DNA of 32,000 nucleotides. It comes from Oscillospiraceae bacterium (GTDB taxonomy: Bacteria; Bacillota; Clostridia; Oscillospirales; Acutalibacteraceae). The position numbers and the translations under genes are program-made. The stretch spans positions 1 to 32,000 of the forward strand of contig SVOG01000025.1 in assembly GCA_015066525.1 (NCBI GenBank), read 5' to 3'. Of this stretch, positions 7,755 through 15,272 are shown in pieces (the stretch's first letter is position 1; every line of letters starts with the position of its first letter). The notes beneath the pieces are model-generated. The model was not told the origin of the DNA and ran no database searches. It was given only the letters and a program-made list of their open reading frames with translations.

Positions 7755-8167
7755 TATACTTCTTCTTTCTTGAGACTTGCTCTGATTTTCTTGACCTTAG
7801 CCTCTGCGACGGCGCAGATAACGCCCCATACAGCGGTAACGGTTACTGCCATGGATACGCCGACAGTCGACATCTCATAGAGCATTGCGTTCGTGTCCTC
7901 GGGTGTCGCCATCGCCGATAGGAACGGTGGGAAGGGTACTACCTCGCCGTGCCAGAAATGCTCAAACGCGAGAAGAAGAACGCCGCCCCAGAGCAGGCTC
8001 ATCAGCCAGCTGAGTCTCTTTGACCAGGTGATTTTAGCCTCGGCTTTCGCAAACTTATTGCCGTCTGCGAGCTTCGGAGCCTCAATCTTCTGCTCCTTTT
8101 TCTTCGCTGCTACGTATGCTGCGGTTACGATAATCGCTTCAGCAGCAGGTACTACAAAACATGCCAT
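7754..8167 (-). CDS. Small membrane protein, unknown function
   Basis: This 137-residue protein has an N-terminal hydrophobic segment (about 3-21), a basic cytoplasmic loop rich in Lys and Ala, and hydrophobic segments at about 52-72 and 100-123. It ends in a highly charged tail. No known motif is seen. It is the first gene of a two-gene operon with AGGAGG before the ATG and a promoter at 8197-8225. The partner protein at 7446-7754 is of similar type. Function unknown. Confidence 0.75.
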   Translation of the reverse strand: MACFVVPAAEAIIVTAAYVAAKKKEQKIEAPKLADGNKFAKAEAKITWSKRLSWLMSLLWGGVLLLAFEHFWHGEVVPFPPFLSAMATPEDTNAMLYEMSTVGVSMAVTVTAVWGVICAVAEAKVKKIRASLKKEEV

Positions 8168-8196
8168 AAAATATTCCTCCTTTAAGATTTGACTTC

Positions 8197-8225
8197 ATTA
8201 TACTAAATTGTTAAAACATTCACAA
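8197..8225 (-). promoter_or_regulatory. Promoter of the two-gene membrane-protein operon
   Basis: On the minus strand, TTGTGA (8220-8225) and a perfect TATAAT (8197-8202) are 17 bp apart. A small CCCCC/GGGGG inverted repeat lies just upstream. Confidence 0.65.
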
Positions 8226-8256
8226 CCCCCGAGGGGGGATATTTTTTCTCTTCGTA

Positions 8257-8285
8257 TTGAATTTATGATTTCAATCGACTATAAT
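8257..8285 (+). promoter_or_regulatory. Promoter of the ABC transporter gene
   Basis: TTGAAT (8257-8262) and TATAAT (8280-8285) are 17 bp apart, about 40 bases before the start codon. Confidence 0.6.
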
Positions 8286-8325
8286 TGTATAAATCTAAGG
8301 AAACACACTCCTTTGAGGTGATATG

Positions 8326-10053
8326 ATGTTAAAGAGATTTATTTCCTATTACAAGCCGCATTTGCTGCTCTTTTCGGCGGATATGGGAGCGTCGGTGCTG
8401 ATATCCCTGCTCGGTATGGTGTATCCCGTGATGACGAACAGGATGCTCAACGATTATATCCCGAATAAGCAGTACCGTGCGATTATTGTGGCGGGCGTTT
8501 CTGTGCTCGCGCTCTATTTCGTCCGTATGCTCCTGCGCTATTTCGTGCAGTACCAGGGCCATATGGTCGGCACGCGGATGCAGGCGCAGATGCGCAGCGA
8601 ACTGTTTACCCATCCCGAGCGTCTGCCGTTTTCCTTCTTTGACGACCACGAGACCGGCGCGATTATGACGCGTATGACAAACGACCTCTTCGAGGTTGTG
8701 GAACTGGCGCACCACGGTCCCGAGAATCTTCTGACAAGCTCGATTATGATTATTCTGAGTTTTGCGTATCTGTGTACGATTAATGTATGGCTGACGCTGA
8801 TTATCTTCGCGTGCGTGCCGTTTCTCATTATCGTTTCCGCCCATTACCGCAAGCGGATGCGCGAGGCTTTTGCCGAGCGGCGCAAGAGTAATGCCGTGAT
8901 TAATGCCTCGCTGGAAAGTTCGATTACCGGCATCCGCGTGACGAAGGCGTATACCAACGCCGAAAAGGAAATCGAGAAATTTGAAGTCGGAAACGAGATG
9001 TTTACCGAGGCGTCGCGTAAATCGTATAAGGCGATGGGAAGATTCTTTTCGTCGACCTCGTTTGTGACGGATGTGTTTAACGTATTCATTCTGATTGCGG
9101 GCGGTTTGTTTCTGTATAATGGCAAGATTAATTTCGGCGAGTACTCGACCTTTATCGTGTCGGTGAATCTCTTTATCGCGCCCGTGCAGACGCTCGTGAA
9201 TTTCACCGAGCAGTGGCAGAACGGCGCAACGGGCTTCCGCCGCTTCATTGAGATTATGGATATCCCCGAGGAAGAGGACGCTCCCGACGCAGTGGATATG
9301 GGCGTGGCACAGGGCGATATTGAACTGAAAGACATCTGTTTCTCCTATACCGAGAATGACGAAAAGGGCGTACTCGACCATATTTCGCTCTCCATTCCGA
9401 AGGGTACGAAAATCGCGCTCGTCGGTCCGTCGGGCGGCGGCAAGACGACGATTTGCCACCTGATTCCGAATTTCTACAAACTCGCCGAGGACGGCGGTAG
9501 CATTCTGATTGACGGCAGGGATATCCGCTCGCTTACGACGGACTCCGTGCGCCGCAATATCGGTATCGTGCAGCAGGATGTCTTTCTGTTTTCGGGCACG
9601 ATACGGGATAATATCAAATACGGCTGCCTGACCGCCACGGATGATGAGGTGATTCAGGCGGCGAAAAATGCGAATATGCACGATTTTGTCATGAGCCTTC
9701 CCGACGGGTACGACACCGAAATCGGGGAGCGCGGTATCCGGCTTTCCGGCGGACAGAAGCAGCGTATTTCGATTGCGCGCGTCTTTTTGAAAAACCCTGC
9801 CATTCTGATACTCGATGAGGCGACCAGTGCGCTCGATAATACGACCGAGGTGCTGATTCAGCAAGCGCTTGACGAGCTCTGTAAGGGCAGGACGACGCTT
9901 GTCGTCGCGCACCGTCTGTCGACGATTCGCAATGCCGACACGATTGCCGTTGTGACGAGCGGCAGGATTACCGAGCAGGGTACCCACGAGGAACTGATGC
10001 AGCGCGCGGGAACTTACCGCGACCTTTATGAACTGCAATTCCGTGAAAACTAA
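8326..10053 (+). CDS. ABC half-transporter, exporter type (membrane and ATPase fused)
   Basis: The protein of about 575 residues has six predicted membrane helices in its first 300 residues. A full nucleotide-binding domain follows: Walker A GPSGGGKTT (about 368-376), Q-loop VQQD, signature LSGGQ (about 474-478), Walker B ILILDE (about 494-499) and H-loop VAHR. This is the layout of MsbA/BmrA-like exporters, which work as dimers to move lipids, drugs or peptides out of the cell. Substrate is not readable. Two adjacent ATGs (8323 and 8326) are possible; 8326 has better spacing from GAGGTG. It is monocistronic between its own promoter and a strong terminator. No accessory or peptidase domain is present. 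Confidence 0.88.
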   Translation: MLKRFISYYKPHLLLFSADMGASVLISLLGMVYPVMTNRMLNDYIPNKQYRAIIVAGVSVLALYFVRMLLRYFVQYQGHMVGTRMQAQMRSELFTHPERLPFSFFDDHETGAIMTRMTNDLFEVVELAHHGPENLLTSSIMIILSFAYLCTINVWLTLIIFACVPFLIIVSAHYRKRMREAFAERRKSNAVINASLESSITGIRVTKAYTNAEKEIEKFEVGNEMFTEASRKSYKAMGRFFSSTSFVTDVFNVFILIAGGLFLYNGKINFGEYSTFIVSVNLFIAPVQTLVNFTEQWQNGATGFRRFIEIMDIPEEEDAPDAVDMGVAQGDIELKDICFSYTENDEKGVLDHISLSIPKGTKIALVGPSGGGKTTICHLIPNFYKLAEDGGSILIDGRDIRSLTTDSVRRNIGIVQQDVFLFSGTIRDNIKYGCLTATDDEVIQAAKNANMHDFVMSLPDGYDTEIGERGIRLSGGQKQRISIARVFLKNPAILILDEATSALDNTTEVLIQQALDELCKGRTTLVVAHRLSTIRNADTIAVVTSGRITEQGTHEELMQRAGTYRDLYELQFREN

Positions 10054-10055
10054 AT

Positions 10056-10085
10056 AAAACAGCGAGGCTCAGCCTCGCTGTTTTT
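10056..10085. terminator. Bidirectional terminator
   Basis: AAAACAGCGAGGC pairs with GCCTCGCTGTTTT around TCA, followed by T on both strands. It separates the ABC gene from the convergent ferritin-like gene and overlaps the latter's stop codon. Confidence 0.88.
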
Positions 10086-10473
10086 AGTCCAGTAAACCTA
10101 TGACGGTGTCGCCGTGGCGATGCTCGTCGTTTTTGACGCTCTCAATTTCGGGGAATTTCTCGGAGACGGGGGCGTAGGTCTCGCCTGCTCCGTGCTCGCT
10201 TTTTGCAATAATCGGATAGACGCGCTTTTTGCCGAGTATCTTATAGAGAATCGGCACGACGGTTGCGAGCGTTTTCTTCGGCTTCAGCGTCTGATTCGTC
10301 AGCCCCTTGAATACCGAAGCGTGATGTCCTTCCTCGGCTGCGAGCTGACGGAAAGTTGCCGCGTCCGCCTCATCCTTGACGGCGTCGGCGAGCGCGTTAT
10401 ACATCAGCACGGCGTCGAGTTCGCCCTGCTGCGCCTTTAAGAGAGTTTTCATATCTTCGGCAGAAATACTCAT
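10084..10473 (-). CDS. Ferritin-like/rubrerythrin-type diiron protein
   Basis: This 129-residue protein has a four-helix-bundle pattern with likely metal ligands. They are Glu in QQGELDAVLMYN (about 18), the pair in AAEEGHHA (about 46-50), Glu/His in KSEHGAGETY (about 92-98), and Glu/His in NDEHRHGD near the end. No C-terminal rubredoxin Cys motif is present, so it is an erythrin-like single domain. Such proteins reduce peroxide or handle iron. It is the last gene of the MerR-led leftward operon, 12 bp after the DUF3990 gene, which fits a stress or metal role. Confidence 0.75.
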   Translation of the reverse strand: MSISAEDMKTLLKAQQGELDAVLMYNALADAVKDEADAATFRQLAAEEGHHASVFKGLTNQTLKPKKTLATVVPILYKILGKKRVYPIIAKSEHGAGETYAPVSEKFPEIESVKNDEHRHGDTVIGLLD

Positions 10474-10485
10474 ACTTCCTCCTTG

Positions 10486-11061
10486 TTATCCTAATATCTG
10501 TTCGATTTCTTCGTAATTTGACAGCGATTTCAGCGTTTCTTCAAACAACGTTCTGAAGGCACTTTCCTCCGCCTTTACCGTTTCACGAGCAGTGGCAATC
10601 TGCGCCGCGATGAGTGTTTCGGCGCCCTCCCAGTGTAACTGAGCGGCTGCTTTTTCACTCTTGATATTAATCTGCGTGTATGCGTCGCCGACCTTGAGCA
10701 GTCGGAGCGCGTCCGTATCGCTGAGCAATCCGCTGAAAATAATGCCGTAGGTGTCGTAGAGCGTGTCGCTTGCAATCGGTCCGATGATGACATCGGCGTC
10801 TGCGTAGTTATCGCGGTTGCCCGCACGGTTATTTGCAATATAGTCAAACCATGCGCCGTCGCGCGTGAATTCCCTGACGGACAGTCCCGTTAAATCGAGG
10901 GTGTAGTGATTGACGTGGGGCGTGTTTTCTCCCGCCCACTTCGCTGCGAACTCGTGGCTGTCGGAAAGATAGAATCCACCGCCGAAATCGGCGTTGCGCC
11001 TGCCGTAGTAAATGTCTGGCTTTTCAATGATGGCGGCGCTTGTGTGATAGAGTTTCATCAT
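10486..11061 (-). CDS. DUF3990 protein, possible ADP-ribosyltransferase-fold
   Basis: This 191-residue protein begins with LYHTSAAIIEKPDIYYGR and continues with NADFGGGFYLSDSHEFAAKWA, the typical opening of DUF3990. DUF3990 is thought to share the ADP-ribosyltransferase fold, with the HxS...GR and FGxGFY elements lining the NAD site. Target and activity are unknown. The C-terminal third is helical and charged. Its ATG overlaps the flavodoxin stop (ATGA), so the two are coupled. In many genomes DUF3990 sits beside small DUF3791-type partners; none is seen here. Its place between flavodoxin and ferritin-like genes is odd for a toxin. Confidence 0.75.
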   Translation of the reverse strand: MMKLYHTSAAIIEKPDIYYGRRNADFGGGFYLSDSHEFAAKWAGENTPHVNHYTLDLTGLSVREFTRDGAWFDYIANNRAGNRDNYADADVIIGPIASDTLYDTYGIIFSGLLSDTDALRLLKVGDAYTQINIKSEKAAAQLHWEGAETLIAAQIATARETVKAEESAFRTLFEETLKSLSNYEEIEQILG

Positions 11062-11471
11062 TCAGCAATAAATGTTTTCGCAAACGCAGCGGCTGCCTTG
11101 CAGTCGTCGTCGTTCGGTCTGCCCTTGTGGATGCCCTTGAATTCACCCTTGCAGTGGAATTCTCTGCCTTCCATCGCGATGCCGACTTTGTCCGCCTCTG
11201 CTTTTACCTTTTTATAGGTGGAGTTAAGCATTGCTGCCGAGCCGAAGTTTACAATTTTGCCGACCTTGTTCTTGTCGAGCGAGCCGATAAAATTCTTGAC
11301 CGCGGGGTCGATGTTAAAGGCATAGTAGGAGTTGCCGAGGAAGAGATAGTCCACTTCCTCCGTTACGGGCTCGCTGAGGGGCAGTGCCTCAACGCCGAGC
11401 ACCTCGGCTACCGCCTCGGCGAGGCGCTTTGTGTTACCTGTTTTCGTGTAGTATCTGACCGCAAATTTCAT
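11058..11471 (-). CDS. Flavodoxin
   Basis: This 137-residue flavodoxin fold protein starts MKFAVRYYTKTGNTKRLAEA, where TKTGNTKR is the FMN-phosphate loop. LGNSYYAF and the following FGSAAM block supply further flavin contacts. It is likely a one- or two-electron carrier in the cytoplasm. ATG 11471 is chosen because GGAGG lies about 8 bases before it; an upstream in-frame TTG would sit inside that site. It is 34 bp after the CDF gene and overlaps DUF3990 by 4 bases. Confidence 0.85.
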   Translation of the reverse strand: MKFAVRYYTKTGNTKRLAEAVAEVLGVEALPLSEPVTEEVDYLFLGNSYYAFNIDPAVKNFIGSLDKNKVGKIVNFGSAAMLNSTYKKVKAEADKVGIAMEGREFHCKGEFKGIHKGRPNDDDCKAAAAFAKTFIAE

Positions 11472-11505
11472 TTTCTTTTCCTCCAAATATTATTTATATT
11501 TACGC

Positions 11506-12633
11506 TTACGCGTCAATATCGGGTACAATTTGTATGGTGTAATCGGGGTAGAGCGCCTGCATTTCCTCTGCGAGAATGCCGATTGCCTCCGCCCTGTCAA
11601 TGTCGAAGCTGACGACGACATCGAAACGCATTGTTTTCGCCTCGGTGTCGGCATAGAAGCCGTGTATCTGCAGCGCCCAGTCGTGCGCCAGCACGGTTTT
11701 CTGTACGGTATTGCGAATCTGCGCCACCTCTTCGTTGGAAGTGTTAAAGGAGTAAACGCCGACCCCCGTCAGAATGACGCCCGTCTTGAGATAGACATTC
11801 GCCTGTACGCGGCGGGTGAGCACATCCACCTCGTCGACCGTCATCGTGTCGGGCAGTTCGAGGTGTACGCTGGCGTAATTTTTATTCGGACCGTAGTTAT
11901 ACATAATTAAGTCGTATGCGCCGCGTACATCGGGCTCTTCGCAGATGAGACGTTTAATCGCTGCGACGTCCTCACGTTCGCTGCGCTTGCCGAGAATATC
12001 GTTGAGCGTTTCTATCATCATTTCGACGCCCGCTTTGATGATGATGCCCGCGATGATGACGCCGACATATGCCTCGAGCGAGATGCCCCATACGAGGTAG
12101 ATAATTGCCGATGCGAGGACGGATGCGGAGAGTATCGCGTCAAAGAGCGCATCCGAGCCCGACGCAACGAGCGCGCCGGAATTATGCTTTTTGCCCTGCT
12201 TTTTGACATACTGACCAAGCACGAGCTTTACCGCAATTGCAACGGCGATAATGATGAGCGACACCGTACTGTAATCCGCTGTCTCGGGGTGGATGATTTT
12301 CTTCACCGACTCCACGAGCGAGGTGATACCGGCGTACAGAACAATCGCCGCTACCATCATCGAGCTGAGGTACTCGATTCTGCCGTAGCCGAGGGGATGC
12401 TTCTTATTCGGCAGTTTCGCGCCGAGTTTTGCGCCGACAATTGTGATAACGGACGAGAGCGCGTCCGAAAGGTTATTGACCGCGTCGAGCGTGATGGCGA
12501 TGGAGTGCGTTATCATGCCAATCACCGCCTTGAAAACGGCTAAGAACACATTGGTAACAACGCCGATAATACTTGTTTTTACGATGGCTTTTTCTCTGTC
12601 AGCCACGAGGGTTTCCATATTTTCGTTTGCCAT
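11506..12633 (-). CDS. Cation diffusion facilitator (CDF) metal transporter
   Basis: The 375-residue protein has about six membrane helices (residues 20-210) and a cytoplasmic C-terminal metal-sensing domain (about 215-300). About 75 further residues resemble a second copy of that fold. The transport site reads DAVNNLSDALSS in helix 2 and GSDALFDA in helix 5, an Asp-rich set without the His of Zn-specific YiiP. This is more in line with Mn, Fe or broad-range CDF exporters. HPLGYGRIEY after helix 2 is a family signature. It is co-oriented with and 11 bp after merR, so it is probably co-transcribed. Metal choice is an inference. Confidence 0.85.
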   Translation of the reverse strand: MANENMETLVADREKAIVKTSIIGVVTNVFLAVFKAVIGMITHSIAITLDAVNNLSDALSSVITIVGAKLGAKLPNKKHPLGYGRIEYLSSMMVAAIVLYAGITSLVESVKKIIHPETADYSTVSLIIIAVAIAVKLVLGQYVKKQGKKHNSGALVASGSDALFDAILSASVLASAIIYLVWGISLEAYVGVIIAGIIIKAGVEMMIETLNDILGKRSEREDVAAIKRLICEEPDVRGAYDLIMYNYGPNKNYASVHLELPDTMTVDEVDVLTRRVQANVYLKTGVILTGVGVYSFNTSNEEVAQIRNTVQKTVLAHDWALQIHGFYADTEAKTMRFDVVVSFDIDRAEAIGILAEEMQALYPDYTIQIVPDIDA

Positions 12634-12644
12634 GGTTGTCTCCT

Positions 12645-13082
12645 TTATGAATGTGCGCTGTTAAATAGTTTCTGGATTTCGGGCGGCAGGTTGTCGGGTA
12701 TCATCGCGCGGATTTTGTCCTCGCTGCCGTCCCTGATGGCGGTATCGTAGTACCAGCATTTGAATTTGACCATATCGAGCATTTTGTCAAGACGTGCTAT
12801 CTCCGCCTCGACCGCTTCCTTGCGTGCTTCGAATAGCGCCTTGCGCTTTTCATAACTGGCGGGTCCTTCCGTTACCCAGTCCATAAATTGCTTGATATCC
12901 TTGATTTCGAGTCCGCTCGCTTTGAGACATTCAATGACGCGCAGCGCCTCGATTTCATTCTCGCCGAATTTGCGGATGCCCGACTGTCGCTCCATCTGGG
13001 GGAAGAGTCCCTCTTTGTCGTAGTAGCGGAGCGTAGAAATCGGCAGGTTGAACATCTCGGATACCTGTCCTATTGTGTACAT
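12645..13082 (-). CDS. MerR family transcriptional regulator
   Basis: The 145-residue protein begins MYTIGQVSEMFNLPISTLRY, then YDKEGLFP, the MerR winged helix-turn-helix. A dimerisation coiled coil follows (about 80-120) and a short tail (KFKCWYYDTAIRDGSED). This is the NmlR/AdhR-like subgroup rather than a metal sensor with paired Cys. ATG 13082 is preferred over 13088 because AGAGG directly abuts the earlier ATG. It lies divergent from the alpha/beta hydrolase, over an operator with the 19-bp spacer typical of MerR targets. The same operator recurs at 14693-14723. Confidence 0.88.
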   Translation of the reverse strand: MYTIGQVSEMFNLPISTLRYYDKEGLFPQMERQSGIRKFGENEIEALRVIECLKASGLEIKDIKQFMDWVTEGPASYEKRKALFEARKEAVEAEIARLDKMLDMVKFKCWYYDTAIRDGSEDKIRAMIPDNLPPEIQKLFNSAHS

Positions 13083-13106
13083 ATTCATCCTCTTTTCAAA
13101 AAACGC

Positions 13107-13137
13107 TTGACATAAAGTCAGGTTTAGGTGTTACAAT
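13107..13137 (+). promoter_or_regulatory. MerR-type promoter/operator, copy 1
   Basis: TTGACA (13107-13112) and TACAAT (13132-13137) are separated by 19 bp, the unusual spacing that MerR proteins correct. In the spacer region is a dyad ACATAAA-N6-TTTAGGT (13110-13129). It drives the alpha/beta hydrolase and overlaps the merR upstream region. Confidence 0.8.
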
Positions 13138-13187
13138 ACGCATTGTAGCATAAATCAACCCCTAATTCAATACCATCGGAGGAAAAG

Positions 13188-14183
13188 ATGAAAAAAGAAG
13201 ATTTAGCACTTGTTTCCGCGTGGGACAAGACGTTCGCAAAGAGCGATAAAGTTACGCATAGCAAGGTGACCTTCGTCAACCGATACGGCATTACCCTTGC
13301 GGCGGATATGTATGTACCGAAAGAGGCGCAGGGTAAACTGCCTGCTATCGCGGTATGCGGTCCTTTTGGCGCGGTGAAGGAGCAGTGCTCCGGACTTTAC
13401 GCCCAGACTATGGCGGAGATGGGTTATCTGACGATTGCCTTTGACCCGTCCTTTACGGGTGAGAGCGGCGGCAACGTGCGCTATATGGCGTCTCCCGATA
13501 TCAACACCGAGGATTTTATGGCGGCGGTGGATTTCCTCTCGCTGCACGAGAGAGTGGACGCGGACAAAATCGCGATTATCGGCATTTGCGGCTGGGGCGG
13601 TATGGCACTGAATACCGCAGCGCTTGATACCCGTATCAAAGCGACTGCCGTGATGACGATGTATGATATGACACGCGTGAATGCGAAGGGTTACTTCGAT
13701 TCCGAGGACAGCGAGGAAGCGCGTTATCAGAAAAAGGCGGCGATGTGCGCGCAGCGTCTCGAGGATTTGAAAAAGGGTGACTACACCCTTGGCGGCGGCG
13801 TGGTAGACCCGCTCCCGGAGGACGCGCCGTACTTTGTGAAGGACTACTATGACTATTATAAAACCGACCGCGGCTACCACGCTCGCTCGCTGAATTCCAA
13901 CGGCGGCTGGAATATTGTCGGCTGCGAGTCCTTTATCAATCAGCCGATTCTGCAGTACAGCAACGAAATCCGCAGCGGCGTTCTCATTGTCCACGGCGAC
14001 AAGGCGCACTCCTTCTATTTCGGCAAGGACGCCTACGAGAATATGGTAAAAGACAGCAAGTATACCGATAATAAAGAACTGTTCGTCATCGAAGGCGCGT
14101 CGCATACCGACCTTTACGACGGCGGCAAGGACGGCGTGATTCCATTTGACAGAATTGACGCGTTTTTCAGAAAAATGTTTTAA
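13188..14183 (+). CDS. Alpha/beta hydrolase with Cys nucleophile elbow
   Basis: The 331-residue protein resembles the YcjY-like alpha/beta hydrolases. The elbow reads IGICGWGG, putting Cys134 where most members have Ser, as in dienelactone hydrolases. Asp271 in VHGDKAHS and His306 in GASHTD complete a plausible triad. An oxyanion-type segment VCGPFGAVKEQ lies at 57-66. A lid region (about 160-240) is inserted between core strands. Substrate unknown; a Cys nucleophile would make it sensitive to electrophiles, which fits control by the adjacent MerR operator. GGAGG lies before the ATG and a terminator follows. Confidence 0.83.
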   Translation: MKKEDLALVSAWDKTFAKSDKVTHSKVTFVNRYGITLAADMYVPKEAQGKLPAIAVCGPFGAVKEQCSGLYAQTMAEMGYLTIAFDPSFTGESGGNVRYMASPDINTEDFMAAVDFLSLHERVDADKIAIIGICGWGGMALNTAALDTRIKATAVMTMYDMTRVNAKGYFDSEDSEEARYQKKAAMCAQRLEDLKKGDYTLGGGVVDPLPEDAPYFVKDYYDYYKTDRGYHARSLNSNGGWNIVGCESFINQPILQYSNEIRSGVLIVHGDKAHSFYFGKDAYENMVKDSKYTDNKELFVIEGASHTDLYDGGKDGVIPFDRIDAFFRKMF

Positions 14184-14190
14184 GAATGAG

Positions 14191-14220
14191 ATGCGGGGGA
14201 AACCCCGCATTTATTTTTTT
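14191..14220 (+). terminator. Terminator of the alpha/beta hydrolase gene
   Basis: ATGCGGGG pairs with CCCCGCAT, followed by TTATTTTTTT. Confidence 0.88.
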
Positions 14221-14231
14221 CACAAAAAGTG

Positions 14232-14260
14232 TTGACAAGGTGTGAAGAATGTGCTATATT
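14232..14260 (+). promoter_or_regulatory. Promoter of the HMA protein gene
   Basis: TTGACA (14232-14237) and TATATT (14255-14260) are exactly 17 bp apart, so the promoter should be strong unless blocked. It is followed directly by two palindromes. Confidence 0.78.
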
Positions 14261-14267
14261 ATCTATG

Positions 14268-14318
14268 GTTAGCGGCGGCTAACTAAATTATTTGCCATAA
14301 CGGTTAGCGTACGCTAAC
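14268..14318 (+). promoter_or_regulatory. Two GTTAGC-N4-GCTAAC palindromes (likely operators)
   Basis: GTTAGC-GGCG-GCTAAC (14268-14283) starts at the expected transcription start, and the fully palindromic GTTAGCGTACGCTAAC lies at 14303-14318. A third GTTAGC half-site is at 14364-14369. The centre-to-centre distance is 35 bp. Position downstream of the -10 suggests repression. No regulator for it is recognised in the window. Confidence 0.7.
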
Positions 14319-14391
14319 TAAACTCTTCCTTTCCTTATTCCTTTACTCTACCCATTCATTTTAGTTAGCCGCGCTGCCGGGATAGGAGATT

Positions 14392-14646
14392 ATGATGACG
14401 AAGGTTACAGTTAGAATTGACGGAATGATGTGCGGTATGTGCGAGGCGCATATCAACGACACCATTCGCAAGGTGTATCCCACTGCGAAGAAGGTCGCCT
14501 CCTCCCATAAGCGGGGCATGACCACCTTCCTTCTCGACGGCACGCCCGACGAGGCGAAGCTCCGGGCAGCCATCACCGAAACGGGATATGAGTACCTCTC
14601 GATGAGCGAAGAGGCGTACGTCAAAAAAGGACTGTTTCATAAATAG
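14392..14646 (+). CDS. Heavy-metal-associated (HMA) domain protein
   Basis: This 84-residue protein is a single HMA ferredoxin-like domain, as in CopZ chaperones. It holds GMMCGMCEAHI with the metal-binding CxxC (Cys-Gly-Met-Cys) and a preceding Met, then an extended lysine-rich tail (EEAYVKKGLFHK). The unusual CGMC and the Lys/His-rich middle (KKVASSHKRG) differ from classic copper chaperones (usually TCxHC or MTCxxC). Metal identity is open. Either ATG (14392 or 14395) is possible; AGGAG favours the second. It is monocistronic with its own operator-bearing promoter and terminator. Confidence 0.8.
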   Translation: MMTKVTVRIDGMMCGMCEAHINDTIRKVYPTAKKVASSHKRGMTTFLLDGTPDEAKLRAAITETGYEYLSMSEEAYVKKGLFHK

Positions 14647-14652
14647 TGCATC

Positions 14653-14682
14653 AGCCGACGGTTGCCGTCGGCTCTTCTTTTT
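14653..14682 (+). terminator. Terminator of the HMA gene
   Basis: AGCCGACGG pairs with CCGTCGGCT around TTG, followed by CTTCTTTTT. Confidence 0.85.
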
Positions 14683-14692
14683 CAAAAAATGC

Positions 14693-14723
14693 TTGACCTA
14701 AAGTCAGGTTTATGTATTATAAT
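14693..14723 (+). promoter_or_regulatory. MerR-type promoter/operator, copy 2
   Basis: TTGACC (14693-14698) and a perfect TATAAT (14718-14723) are separated by 19 bp. The dyad ACCTAAA-N6-TTTATGT (14696-14715) shares its centre GTCAGG and all but two arm positions with copy 1. It drives the lipoprotein/alcohol dehydrogenase/esterase operon. Confidence 0.8.
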
Positions 14724-14751
14724 AACCGTATTCTGCGGTGGGAGGTGTATT

Positions 14752-15255
14752 ATGAAGAAGAGTACGGCGATGGTAATCGTTCTTCTGATGCTTTGCTTCA
14801 TTGGATGCGCGCGTACGGAAAATCCGACCAAGGAGAGTACCGGCGTGACAGCCGCAATGCCCAGTACGACGACGCATGCAGCACAGGAAACGGAGGACGC
14901 AGCGATGCGCATAACTGTGACCGTAAACGGTAAGCGCTTTACCGCTACCCTTGAGGATACCGCGGCGGCAAAAGAATTATATGACCTCATCCGACGTGAG
15001 GGACTGACTGTTTCGCTGAGCGACTATGACGGCTTTGAGAAGGTCGGCGCACTCGGTCACACACTGACGGCGAACGACGAGCACACGACGACCAAAGCGG
15101 GCGACATCGTGCTCTATCAGTCGAATCAGATTGTGCTTTTTTACGGCAGTAATTCCTGGAGTTACACACGGCTCGGCAGGATTGACGATGTACGCGGCTG
15201 GGAGGAGGCTCTCGGCAGCGGTAATGTGACGGCAGAGTTTTCTGCCATTGAATAA
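14752..15255 (+). CDS. Lipoprotein with cyclophilin-like domain
   Basis: The 167-residue protein has a signal peptide ending in CFIGC, a lipobox (Cys about 19). A Thr/Ser-rich linker follows to residue 50 and then a cyclophilin-like domain (about 52-165). The domain shows the family blocks SDYDGFEKVGALG, AGDIVLYQSNQIVLFYG and NSWSYTRLGRIDD. These cyclophilin-like proteins lack proven prolyl isomerase activity and often sit with flavodoxins and alcohol dehydrogenases under MerR control, as here. ATG 14752 has GGGAGG before it; frames reaching further upstream cross the promoter. The protein is anchored outside the membrane. Confidence 0.85.
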   Translation: MKKSTAMVIVLLMLCFIGCARTENPTKESTGVTAAMPSTTTHAAQETEDAAMRITVTVNGKRFTATLEDTAAAKELYDLIRREGLTVSLSDYDGFEKVGALGHTLTANDEHTTTKAGDIVLYQSNQIVLFYGSNSWSYTRLGRIDDVRGWEEALGSGNVTAEFSAIE

Positions 15256-15272
15256 AAATAAGGAGAAAAAAT

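Noticed and set aside
8329-10038. A 569-codon frame antisense to the ABC transporter
   Set aside because: No domain and His/Arg-rich composition typical of a shadow frame; the plus strand has every ABC motif.
14260-14391. Riboswitch in the 130-base leader of the HMA gene
   Set aside because: The palindromes are short DNA-type dyads placed at the promoter, and no known aptamer core is seen.
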